In this document: positions 8,112-15,682 of the stretch, in pieces | Position numbering within the stretch: the first letter of the stretch is position 1 | How the letters are laid out: each line of letters begins with the position of its first letter | DNA from: an uncultured Lachnospiraceae bacterium | GTDB lineage: Bacteria > Bacillota > Clostridia > Lachnospirales > Lachnospiraceae | DNA: 59,840 bases | Reading direction: 5' to 3' | Assembly: GCA_902779445.1 (NCBI GenBank) | Contig: CACZBM010000008.1 | Location: forward strand, 74,813-134,652 | Translations under genes and position numbers: made by a program | The notes under the pieces: generated by a model | What the model saw: only the letters and a program-made list of their open reading frames with translations | Database searches by the model: none | What the model was told of the DNA's origin: nothing

Positions 8112-10178
8112 TTATCCCACCTTCAATTTCAATGTAAATGTCTTATTGGAACCATCTAGAAGCTTATACTTGATATTGACCGTGCATGCCTCATTAATAT
8201 TGATGACTTTCGGATCACCGTTTTTATCCGTTTCCTTAACCGAGATTTTTTTCAGGGTTCCTTTCGGAATAGTCACCTTATACTTGTATCTTCCATTGGC
8301 CAAGGCAGTATTATCTACATCGCTCGCTTGAAGATCTTTCTTTTTTGTACTGAATCCCACAGAAACCAGACTGGAGGATACGGCCGAGTTGGGGGTCGAA
8401 ATATCGATATCGACTCCTTTTTCTGCTTTCATGGTGTAACTGGACTTAAACGAATATGACTTCTTATCCAGTACTCCCATTTTTTTAACTGTGTTTTGAA
8501 TGGTAACGGCATAATAGACCGTTTCAGATCCCACTGTCGCAGATATAATGGCTGTATCACCTGCAGTTGCTTTTTTCGTGCATTTTACTTTTCCCTTTTT
8601 AACTGTGATCTTATCAGGATTTGTACTCTCCCACTGTGCGTTCTTAAGTAAATTTTTGTCAGCTGTTCCGTCTTTACTTCCGATCTTTAGTTGTATGGTC
8701 TTCCCTTTACTTAAAAAGCCTGAGAGAAGAGGTCCGTAATGTCCTCCTGTATCTATTACGGAATATGATTCGGAAAGCTTCAGATCTGAGGCATACTGTA
8801 CCGCCTTATCCGCCCTCACGAGACCATGTATTACTCTTCTCTCATCTTGATCATAAATATAATCCTTGCCATCAGACGTATATCTGATCAGTTCCCTCAC
8901 GAAATTTACCGTATCTGCATTTTTGTCCTTAAAGAATACAGGGTTTGATGCATAGATCAGCGCTGCTGTACCGGTCACAACCGGAACCGCCTGTGATGTG
9001 CCACTCAGTATCCCGTATGAATTACTCGGGCTGTCACCTGAACATCTGTGCTTACTGACCGACTTGTTTACAGATGATGAATACAGGTAAGTGGAATAGA
9101 TCGTACTTCCGGGTGCAGCTATATCAACCCAGTCTCCGTAATTGGAATAATAATCAAGAGCTCCGTTTATTGTAGTGGCTCCAACAGCTATCACGTTATC
9201 TTCTGCTGCCGGATAACGCTTATCTGTATTACCCTTATTCCCGGCTGCAGCCACACAAAGGATCCCTTTGGAATACGCTTCATCCAGAACCTCTCTTAAG
9301 ACCGAACTGTTTTTATCGGAACCGAGACTCATCGTTATAATATCATCATTAAGCGCAATAGCTTTCTTCACGCCCTGCGCCACATCGCTCAGGGTAAAAT
9401 TGCTTCCGGTTACAGAAACCTGAATAGAATCAATGTGAACTCCCGGTGCAACACCGTATCCGCCCTTTCCGTTATTCTTAATGGCCGCTATCACGCCGCA
9501 GACATGGGTTCCGTGTCCGTGAAAGTCCTTTCCCGCATCCCTCTTATCCTTAAAAGAAGGAAGTACCGCTGAAACATAATCAACGGAAACCACTCCCTGA
9601 AGGTCTTCATGTTCTGCATTCACTCCGGTATCGATCACAGCGATCCTTATCCCACTGCCGTCTGATATCTTATGGGCCTCTGTATCATGTATCTTATCAT
9701 GGGCATATTGAAAATCATTAGAAGCTAAGGGATCAGGCCCTTCAATTATGTCATCAAGCTCAAATAACAGGTTCGGTTCAATAAACTTTGTTATACCTTC
9801 TGAACTTACAGCTGAATTATATGCATCAACGGTACACTCATGAAATGCCACCCTTGCTACTCCGTCTTCAAAGCTCAAAAGTTCTGCACTGTATTCAGAA
9901 GCCACAGAAAGGGCTTCCTCATAACTCTGTGCAAGGAAAACACCTTCACCATCAGCATAATCCACTTCAGGCTCCATGACAGAAAGAAGCTCAACCTCAT
10001 CCTGAAGGGCAGCATATACATCCGGATCCCTTTTTTCATACTCATCATCAATGGCTTCCGGGGATTCGGCGGGAATTTCAATACGATCCGTACTGACCGC
10101 TTCTTCCGCAAAAACAGTTACCTGGGAAAGGATCAGTGAGATCACAAGATATATAACTGTCAGCCTTTTTAATCTCAT
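8112..10178 (-). CDS. Secreted subtilisin-family (S8) serine protease with Ig-like C-terminus
   Basis: The 688-residue protein has a signal peptide (MRLKRLTVIYLVISLILSQV to about residue 24), an I9-like propeptide region, and an S8 catalytic domain with D183 (AVIDTG), H222 (HGHGTH), oxyanion N314 (AAGN) and S395 (SGTSQA). Residues from about 480 are beta-rich and resemble bacterial Ig-like repeats. The usual His and Ala after the catalytic serine (PHVAG) are Val and Thr here (PVVTG), but the triad is intact. It follows trmD by 32 bases, where rplS is often found in other genomes. The substrate is unknown. Confidence 0.92.
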   Translation of the reverse strand: MRLKRLTVIYLVISLILSQVTVFAEEAVSTDRIEIPAESPEAIDDEYEKRDPDVYAALQDEVELLSVMEPEVDYADGEGVFLAQSYEEALSVASEYSAELLSFEDGVARVAFHECTVDAYNSAVSSEGITKFIEPNLLFELDDIIEGPDPLASNDFQYAHDKIHDTEAHKISDGSGIRIAVIDTGVNAEHEDLQGVVSVDYVSAVLPSFKDKRDAGKDFHGHGTHVCGVIAAIKNNGKGGYGVAPGVHIDSIQVSVTGSNFTLSDVAQGVKKAIALNDDIITMSLGSDKNSSVLREVLDEAYSKGILCVAAAGNKGNTDKRYPAAEDNVIAVGATTINGALDYYSNYGDWVDIAAPGSTIYSTYLYSSSVNKSVSKHRCSGDSPSNSYGILSGTSQAVPVVTGTAALIYASNPVFFKDKNADTVNFVRELIRYTSDGKDYIYDQDERRVIHGLVRADKAVQYASDLKLSESYSVIDTGGHYGPLLSGFLSKGKTIQLKIGSKDGTADKNLLKNAQWESTNPDKITVKKGKVKCTKKATAGDTAIISATVGSETVYYAVTIQNTVKKMGVLDKKSYSFKSSYTMKAEKGVDIDISTPNSAVSSSLVSVGFSTKKKDLQASDVDNTALANGRYKYKVTIPKGTLKKISVKETDKNGDPKVININEACTVNIKYKLLDGSNKTFTLKLKVG

Positions 10179-10210
10179 TATCGCACCTGTATTTTAGACA
10201 TTACCTTATT

Positions 10211-10960
10211 TTACCATATACCTCTGCTTTTAAGCCATTCAGTATAAAGCTCAGGACGTCTTTCTTTCGTTTTTTCAAGTGATTCGTGGTGTCTCCAGAT
10301 ATCAACTTTTACATGGTCTCCGGACAAGATGATATCAGGCACTTTTACTCCCATCCATTCGGATGGCCTTGTATACTGCGGATACTCCAAAAGACCGTTT
10401 TCAAATGATTCGGTCTCTGCTGAATCCTCATTATTGAGAACCCCCGGAACCCTTCTCATCACAGCATCCATAATAACCAGGGCCGGCAGTTCTCCTCCTG
10501 TCAGCACATAGTCTCCTATAGACACTTCGTCCGTAACGATCCGGTCTATGACCCTTTGGTCTATTCCCTCATAATGCCCGCAAAGTATGATAAGATCCTC
10601 CTCACGTGAGAATTCATAAGCCATCTTCTCATTAAAAAGCTTCCCTCCGGGGGAAGTATAGATGACTCTCACCTTCTTCTCCTTCATGGGGATAAGGGGA
10701 TCCTTTTCCTCACGGTCAGTATCTTCTATCCTGGTCAGAACCTCCTGATATGCCTGCCACACGGGTTCACACTGGATCAGCATCCCGGCGCCGCCTCCAT
10801 AAGTATAATCATCAACGGATCCGTAGGAATTCTGTGAAAAAGCCCTTAATGATACTGTATTAAGATGTACTATTCCCTGGCCCAGAGCCCTTCCTGTAAT
10901 GCTTTCACTTAGAGCAGACTCGATCATTTCAGGGAAAAGAGTTATTACATGGAAGTTCAT
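10211..10960 (-). CDS. trmD: tRNA (guanine-N1)-methyltransferase TrmD
   Basis: TrmD methylates G37 of tRNAs. The 249-residue protein has the SPOUT trefoil-knot sequence YVLTGGELPALVIMDAV and the N-terminal MNFHVITLFPEM of the family. It ends the ylxM-ffh-rpsP-khpA-rimM-trmD cluster. Its Shine-Dalgarno sequence GAGGG is part of the left terminus of a family 1 repeat, only four or five bases from ATG. Confidence 0.97.
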   Translation of the reverse strand: MNFHVITLFPEMIESALSESITGRALGQGIVHLNTVSLRAFSQNSYGSVDDYTYGGGAGMLIQCEPVWQAYQEVLTRIEDTDREEKDPLIPMKEKKVRVIYTSPGGKLFNEKMAYEFSREEDLIILCGHYEGIDQRVIDRIVTDEVSIGDYVLTGGELPALVIMDAVMRRVPGVLNNEDSAETESFENGLLEYPQYTRPSEWMGVKVPDIILSGDHVKVDIWRHHESLEKTKERRPELYTEWLKSRGIW

Positions 10961-10963
10961 ATA

Positions 10964-11062
10964 CCCTCATCCGTCGGCTACGCCGACACCTGTCTCGTCT
11001 CCCGACTCGGTCGTTGCTAAACGCTTGCCACTGGCAAGCAGCAACCCAAAGGGGGAAGGCTT
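10964..11062. repeat. Mosaic family 1 repeat carrying the nested-hairpin module
   Basis: The element begins CCCTCATCCGTC, has the left hairpin GTCGGC-TAC-GCCGAC (10973-10987), then the module with CTCGTCTCCCGACTCGG and a nested hairpin GTTGCT...AGCAAC around GCTTGCC-ACT-GGCAAGC (10993-11045), and ends in GGGGGAAGGC. The right GATGAGGG terminus is missing. It lies between trmD and rimM. Confidence 0.8.
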
Positions 11063-11581
11063 CTAATGACCCAACATTCCGGGAAGCGGATCGGTCACGA
11101 TCCTGCCTTTATCTATATCAACAGAAATCACAAACTGCTTAACTGCAGGTATCATCATTTCTTTTCCGTCCGGTGAAGCGACCACATAAACATCATTTCC
11201 GGGCGTATGAAGCACTTTATTTAGGATCCCCAGTTCCTTACCCTCCTTATCTGTAACGGTAAGTCCCAAAAGATCCACTTCAAAAAACTGGTTTTCCTTA
11301 AGTTCAGCAATGTCCTCTCTTTTCGCAAGGACTTCAAACTGGCGATAGGGAAGTATATCATTGATATCATCTATTCCCTTGAATTTAAGGATCACCATAT
11401 TCTTAAAAAACTTTACATTTTCTATTTCGGCAGGAAATTCTTTTCCTTTACCCTTTAAGATAACATCTCTGATAAAGGAAAAGCGGCCAGGGTCATCCAA
11501 TTCCGGGTAGACCTTGACCTCTCCCTTTAATCCGTGGGTAGATGTAATAACTCCTGCTCGTAAAAACGATCTGTCACTCAT
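11063..11581 (-). CDS. rimM: 16S rRNA processing protein RimM
   Basis: RimM binds S19 and helps mature the 30S head. The 172-residue protein has the N-terminal beta-barrel (ITSTHGLKGEVKVYPELDD) and a C-terminal PRC-barrel (LGLTVTDKEGKELGILNKVL). Its start overlaps the khpA end by eight bases, consistent with coupled translation in the rpsP cluster. Confidence 0.96.
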   Translation of the reverse strand: MSDRSFLRAGVITSTHGLKGEVKVYPELDDPGRFSFIRDVILKGKGKEFPAEIENVKFFKNMVILKFKGIDDINDILPYRQFEVLAKREDIAELKENQFFEVDLLGLTVTDKEGKELGILNKVLHTPGNDVYVVASPDGKEMMIPAVKQFVISVDIDKGRIVTDPLPGMLGH

Positions 11582-11810
11582 TTGTAACTATATCCACGTT
11601 TACTCTCTTTGTTTCCTTTGAGGATGCGGCCTTAACAACAGAACGTATCGCTTTGGCGATCCTGCCCTGCTTGCCTATGACCTTACCCATGTCGCCCTGA
11701 GCGACCTTAAGCTCAATATTGATATCGGAATCGGTCTCTTCCTGTGTAACGACCACCTCACCCGGATTATCAACGAGAGCTTTAGCGATAACTTCCACTA
11801 CTTCTTTCAT
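11574..11810 (-). CDS. khpA: KH-domain RNA-binding protein KhpA
   Basis: KhpA (YlqC) is a single-KH-domain RNA chaperone that partners with KhpB in Firmicutes. The 78-residue protein has the GxxG loop as GKQG in the segment GKVIGKQGRIAKAIR. It sits between rpsP and rimM, its standard place, with 17 bases after rpsP. Confidence 0.95.
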   Translation of the reverse strand: MKEVVEVIAKALVDNPGEVVVTQEETDSDINIELKVAQGDMGKVIGKQGRIAKAIRSVVKAASSKETKRVNVDIVTNE

Positions 11811-11827
11811 TTAGTCTCCGTTCCGGG

Positions 11828-12073
11828 TCAGGCAATGATCCCTGCTTTCTTGAAAAGTCTTGCAACAGTTTCTGTAGGCTGTGCACCATTCTGAAGCCAT
11901 TTCTTAGCCTCTTCCTCATCTACCTTGAATTCTGAGGGCTCTTTTAAGGGATCATAAGTACCGATCTCTGCAACATTCTTTGAATTTGAAACTGAATTCC
12001 TGGCATCTGCAACTACTACTCTGTAAAAAGGTGCCTTTTTCTTTCCGATTCTCTTTAACCTGATCTTTAACAT
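11828..12073 (-). CDS. rpsP: 30S ribosomal protein S16
   Basis: S16 is a small-subunit assembly protein. The 81-residue product has the family start [20 protein letters not shown] and the [19 protein letters not shown] segment. The roughly 230-base region before it contains a family 1 repeat and a small hairpin ACGACT-TGTT-AGTCGT at 12120-12135; I found no convincing promoter there, so it may be read from ylxM-ffh. Confidence 0.98.
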   Translation of the reverse strand: MLKIRLKRIGKKKAPFYRVVVADARNSVSNSKNVAEIGTYDPLKEPSEFKVDEEEAKKWLQNGAQPTETVARLFKKAGIIA

Positions 12074-12150
12074 TTTTCTTCCTCTTTCCTTAAAAAATAA
12101 ATAATTGATATATATCTTAACGACTTGTTAGTCGTGAGATAACACTATCT

Positions 12151-12298
12151 CCCTCATCCGTCTGCCTTCCCCTAGAGGGACTAGCACTTCGTGCGTCGCG
12201 GCAGCCACCTTCCCCCATAGGGGGAAGGCTCTGGATCATCCTTTAAAGGCTTCTCCCTCTGGGAGAAGCTGTCAGACCAAAGGTCTGACTGATGAGGG
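12151..12298. repeat. Family 1 structured repeat, complete copy (rpsP/ffh gap)
   Basis: Complementary termini CCCTCATC and GATGAGGG enclose a left stem CTGCC/GGCAG whose loop has been expanded and includes GCAC-TTC-GTGC, then CCTTCCCCC/GGGGGAAGG, CTTCTCCC/GGGAGAAG and CAGACC-AAA-GGTCTG. The ffh stop codon lies six bases beyond the right end. It has the same order of hairpins as the copy at 2793-2917. Confidence 0.85.
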
Positions 12299-12303
12299 TA
12301 TCC

Positions 12304-13674
12304 TTATCTCAGCCCTTTCATCAAGGATGAAAGATTTCCCAGTCCTCCGAAACCTCCAAAGCCTCTTCCTCTGCCCTTCATCATTCCGGGCATCTTCTTC
12401 ATCATCTTCTGCATCTCTGTAAACTCTTTGACAAGGCGGTTTACATACATGATGTCAACTCCGGCTCCCTTTGCGATCCTGTGCTTTCTCTGTGGATTTA
12501 AGAGCTTGGGGTTCGATCTCTCCTTCTTTGTCATGGAGTGGATTATTGCTTCATTTCTCTTAAGTCTCTTTTCATCCACCATTCCGGAGATATCCTTACC
12601 GCCTGTAAGTCCGGGCATCATTGAAAGGATCGATCCCAGACCTCCCATCTTATTCATCTGGGCCATGGCTGTCAGATAATCGTCAAAATCAAACTTCCCC
12701 TTTTTGACGGAATCCTGCATCTTTAAGGCGCTTTCCTGATCCACAGTATCAGCGGCCTTTTCGATAAGAGAGAGAATATCCCCCATACCGAGGATCCTGG
12801 ATGCCATTCTGTCAGGATGGAATTCCTCAAGGTTATCCAGCTTTTCTCCCATACCCACGAAGTAAACCGGGGTTTCAGTCACCTGTCTTATGGAAAGGAG
12901 GGCACCGCCTCTTGCATCACCGTCAAGCTTTGACATGATGAGGCCATCCACTCCGATCTTTTCATTAAATCCCTTTGCCACGTTAACTGCAGCCTGTCCG
13001 GTTCCGGCATCTACAACAAGGACTGTATCCGTGATATCCACGTTATCCTTGATGCGCTTCAACTCATCCATCAGCTCTTCATCCACTTCCAGACGTCCGG
13101 CCGTATCCAGGATCACCACATTATGGCCATGCTTCTTTGCATGTTCTATCGCATCTTTTGCTATCTTAACCGGGTCCTTGCAGTCTTCTTCCTTGAAAAC
13201 GTCCGTTTCCACTTTTTCACCGTTCACTTCCAGCTGCTTAATTGCCGCAGGTCTGTAAACATCAAGGGCGGCAAGAAGACTCTTCTTTCCCTTTTTCTTA
13301 AGCTTCAGTGCCAGCTTCGCAGCTGTAGTGGTCTTACCTGCACCGTTAAGACCGCACATCATTATGACCGTGATCCCCTGTCCCGGAGCAAACTCAAGCT
13401 CCTTACTCTCTCCCAGAAGATCGATCATCTCCTCATTAACTATCTTTATAACCGTCTGGCCGGGATTCAGTCCGTTTAAGACTTCTTCTCCCACCGCCTT
13501 TTCTTCTATTGACTTTATGAATTGCTTAACGACCTTGAAATTAACATCCGCTTCCAGAAGCGCCATCTTTACTTCCTTCATGGAAGCGTGGACATCTTCT
13601 TCCGTAAGGCGGCCTTTACCCCGGAGGCCCTTAAAGATATTCTGCAGTTTTTCGGTAAGGCTTTCAAATGCCAT
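12304..13674 (-). CDS. ffh: Signal recognition particle protein Ffh
   Basis: Ffh is the SRP54 GTPase that binds signal peptides and 4.5S/6S RNA and docks to FtsY. The 456-residue protein has the N domain, P-loop GLNGAGKTT at 108-116, DTAGRLEVDEEL, and a methionine-rich M domain (MQKMMKKMPGMMKG) near the C-terminus. It starts at the ylxM stop codon (ATG overlapping), the usual ylxM-ffh arrangement. Its partner ftsY is 6 kb away in this window. Confidence 0.98.
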   Translation of the reverse strand: MAFESLTEKLQNIFKGLRGKGRLTEEDVHASMKEVKMALLEADVNFKVVKQFIKSIEEKAVGEEVLNGLNPGQTVIKIVNEEMIDLLGESKELEFAPGQGITVIMMCGLNGAGKTTTAAKLALKLKKKGKKSLLAALDVYRPAAIKQLEVNGEKVETDVFKEEDCKDPVKIAKDAIEHAKKHGHNVVILDTAGRLEVDEELMDELKRIKDNVDITDTVLVVDAGTGQAAVNVAKGFNEKIGVDGLIMSKLDGDARGGALLSIRQVTETPVYFVGMGEKLDNLEEFHPDRMASRILGMGDILSLIEKAADTVDQESALKMQDSVKKGKFDFDDYLTAMAQMNKMGGLGSILSMMPGLTGGKDISGMVDEKRLKRNEAIIHSMTKKERSNPKLLNPQRKHRIAKGAGVDIMYVNRLVKEFTEMQKMMKKMPGMMKGRGRGFGGFGGLGNLSSLMKGLR

Positions 13675-14006
13675 TATAGGTCTCCCAGTATCCTGTCGCT
13701 TATATCAACTATCCTGTCGGAATCCTTTCCCCGGATCTTCACTGCGATATCCCTGATCTCAGAAATATCCGCTTTCATCTCTTCAAAACGTTTAATGAGC
13801 TTAAGCTCATCCTCATAGCCGCTGAGGGTTTTCCTGCACCTTGAAAGCATAGCGGAAACAGCCTGACGGCTGATGCCGTATTCCTCGGAAATCTCAGACA
13901 GGGACATATCCTCCATAACCGAAGCTTCATATATTTCTTTCTGTCTGCCCTTCAGGAGATTTCCGTAGAAATCATAGAGCAGAGCTTCTTTTAACGCGTC
14001 TTTCAT
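13674..14006 (-). CDS. ylxM: YlxM-type helix-turn-helix protein
   Basis: YlxM (UPF0122) is a sigma-70 region-4-like HTH protein encoded before ffh; in streptococci it is reported to modulate the SRP pathway. The product from this start is 110 residues: MKDALKEALLYDFYGNLL, then a two-helix motif (SLSEISEEYGISRQAVSAML). A longer frame reaches back to 14060, but that ATG lies inside the promoter spacer, so the start at 14006 with GGAGAA upstream is preferred. Confidence 0.92.
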   Translation of the reverse strand: MKDALKEALLYDFYGNLLKGRQKEIYEASVMEDMSLSEISEEYGISRQAVSAMLSRCRKTLSGYEDELKLIKRFEEMKADISEIRDIAVKIRGKDSDRIVDISDRILGDL

Positions 14007-14038
14007 AGGTGCAAAGTATTCTCCGACACACGGATTGC

Positions 14039-14067
14039 ATCTTAACACACGAAAAAACATCTGTCAA
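14039..14067 (-). promoter_or_regulatory. Consensus sigma-A promoter for ylxM-ffh, overlapping a terminator
   Basis: Reverse strand shows TTGACA (14062-14067), a 17-base spacer, and TAAGAT (14039-14044). The -35 box is part of the 3' arm of the preceding terminator hairpin, and the terminator's T-run forms part of the spacer. Confidence 0.75.
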
Positions 14068-14089
14068 CTTTTTTTGTTGACAGATGTTT
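14055..14089 (-). terminator. Rho-independent terminator after the HD-GYP-receiver gene
   Basis: A perfect 14-bp stem (AAACATCTGTCAAC with GTTGACAGATGTTT) encloses a seven-base A loop on the reverse strand and runs into TTTTTT. It lies 22 bases after the stop codon at 14112 and separates that gene from ylxM. Confidence 0.85.
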
Positions 14090-14111
14090 GCATCTCAACT
14101 AGGAAGGCTGA

Positions 14112-15563
14112 TCATCTTTCAAGAGTAGCATCCAGCGCGATAGCAACCCTTTCTCTTAAATATACCGGAAGAACCGGTTTTACTATATAATCCTTCGCAT
14201 TGACCTCGATACAGCGTTTAACGGTTTCCTTGAAGGCATTGGATGTAAGGAAGATAACAGGCATGTCATTATATCCCATTTCCCTGAAAGCCGCTACAGT
14301 GGCGATACCGTTCATCTTCGGCATCTCGATATCCATGATCACAAGATCCACTGCACCCTTTGCCTTAATATAATTGATGGCTGCCATTCCACTCTGAAGA
14401 ACTATAAGTTCATAATCTTCGTTCTCAAGAGCAGCTCCGGTCTGACGGAGACTGATAATGGAATCATCCACCAGCATGATTCTCGTCTTTCTTTCCTTTA
14501 CGGCCGAGCGGTCTTCATTAAGCTTCTCAACCTTGCCCGAACGTCCTGCGTTCAGTACACTGATTGGAGTGATAAGGATGCTTCTGTATTCGTTTCTCGT
14601 AAGATCGATATCCAGATTTTTCCCGAGTACCCTGACGATGGGACGGAGAGGCTCTTTGGTGTGGCCTATTACTACAGCATCTTCTCCTGTAGAAAGCCTT
14701 ACATCCGTTGCGATAGGATATGCAGGGATAACTGCCTTCATGGCATCAACCACGTCCACATCGAAAAGGATGCCCCGGCCACCGATCATATACTCAAAAG
14801 CTTCTGCAGGGGTATACGGCTCTTTATAGGGCCTCTTACTGATAAGCGCATCATATATATCCACAGCATGGAGTATCTTCGCCATGGTGGTGAGTTCATT
14901 TCCCTCCTTACCGGCAGGATAGCCGCTGCCGTTTACATTCTCATGGTGACAGAGAACAGCCTGTCTGACCATTGAGGAAATATCCTTATTTGCAAAGAGT
15001 ATATCGTATGAATATCTGGGATGGTTCTTTACCTCCTGAAATTCAGCGTCCGTAAGTCTTCCGGGTTTATTGATTATCTCATAGGGGATCTTCGTTTTTC
15101 CAAGGTCATGACAGATACCGGCCTGCGCCATCTGGATAAGCTCGGATTCAGTCATTCCCATATACTTGGCAACAGCGGTAGCATATACAGCCACATTTAC
15201 GGAATGTCTGTATGTATACTCGTCGTATGATCTTAAGTCGAGAAGATCGATACTGAGCTGCTTCATATTGGAGATATCGATAACGATCTGTCTTGCAGCT
15301 GCCATAAGGGCTTTCATATCCACATTATCGACAGCTTTTACGCCGTCAGCAAGTGTTGACTGGGAGATATGCTCTTCAGGTGCTATTCCCTTTGTATCCT
15401 CGTTATCAACATAAGCACCCAGATACCCCTTCTGGGCAAGATACAGGATGTTCTCATTTGTAAGAACTGCCCCCTGTTTTAAAATAACTGAATGGAGAGG
15501 GCTTACGATATCCCTTCCAAGTACCATTCCCGGCTTCAACGCTGCTGTCATTGTAAATCTCAT
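14112..15563 (-). CDS. HD-GYP domain protein with C-terminal receiver domain
   Basis: The 483-residue protein has an N-terminal DUF3391-like region, an HD-GYP phosphodiesterase domain with H120, HD at 152-153 (CHDLGK), HHE at 206-208 and GYP at 214-216, and a C-terminal CheY-like receiver with the acidic pair near D366-D367, phosphoacceptor D411 (DIEMP) and K462. HD-GYP domains hydrolyse cyclic di-GMP, and the key residues are intact. The receiver at the C-terminus is the reverse of the commoner receiver-HD-GYP order. It follows the hybrid kinase at 15683 and is the likely phosphorelay output. AAAGGAGAAG precedes ATG. Confidence 0.9.
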   Translation of the reverse strand: MRFTMTAALKPGMVLGRDIVSPLHSVILKQGAVLTNENILYLAQKGYLGAYVDNEDTKGIAPEEHISQSTLADGVKAVDNVDMKALMAAARQIVIDISNMKQLSIDLLDLRSYDEYTYRHSVNVAVYATAVAKYMGMTESELIQMAQAGICHDLGKTKIPYEIINKPGRLTDAEFQEVKNHPRYSYDILFANKDISSMVRQAVLCHHENVNGSGYPAGKEGNELTTMAKILHAVDIYDALISKRPYKEPYTPAEAFEYMIGGRGILFDVDVVDAMKAVIPAYPIATDVRLSTGEDAVVIGHTKEPLRPIVRVLGKNLDIDLTRNEYRSILITPISVLNAGRSGKVEKLNEDRSAVKERKTRIMLVDDSIISLRQTGAALENEDYELIVLQSGMAAINYIKAKGAVDLVIMDIEMPKMNGIATVAAFREMGYNDMPVIFLTSNAFKETVKRCIEVNAKDYIVKPVLPVYLRERVAIALDATLER

Positions 15564-15592
15564 ACATCTTCTCCTTTAATGACCAATGCCAT
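15560..15592 (-). CDS. Possible 10-residue leader peptide before the HD-GYP gene
   Basis: A short frame encodes MALVIKGEDV and stops in an ATGA overlap with the HD-GYP start. AGGAG lies seven bases before its ATG. The overlap would couple its translation to the main gene. It is short enough to be chance. Confidence 0.3.
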   Translation of the reverse strand: MALVIKGEDV

Positions 15593-15620
15593 TAGTAAAC
15601 TCCTGGTGCATTTGTCCCCT

Positions 15621-15678
15621 GTCATCCTGAGCAAAGCGAAGGATCTTTCCTAGATTCTTCGCTTTGCTCAGAATGACA
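15621..15678. repeat. Family 2 palindromic repeat
   Basis: Two 26-base arms, GTCATCCTGAGCAAAGCGAA and its continuation versus the inverted copy ending GCTCAGAATGAC, pair at 24 of 26 positions around a five-base loop. It lies between the kinase stop and the HD-GYP gene. It lacks a T-run, so termination is not obvious. Confidence 0.85.
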
Positions 15679-15682
15679 CCGA

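Noticed and set aside
14007..14060. Longer ylxM start at 14060
   Set aside because: That ATG lies between the -35 and -10 of the ylxM promoter, so it would not be transcribed.
15652..15678. Family 2 hairpin as a Rho-independent terminator
   Set aside because: The stem is long, but no T-run follows it on either strand.
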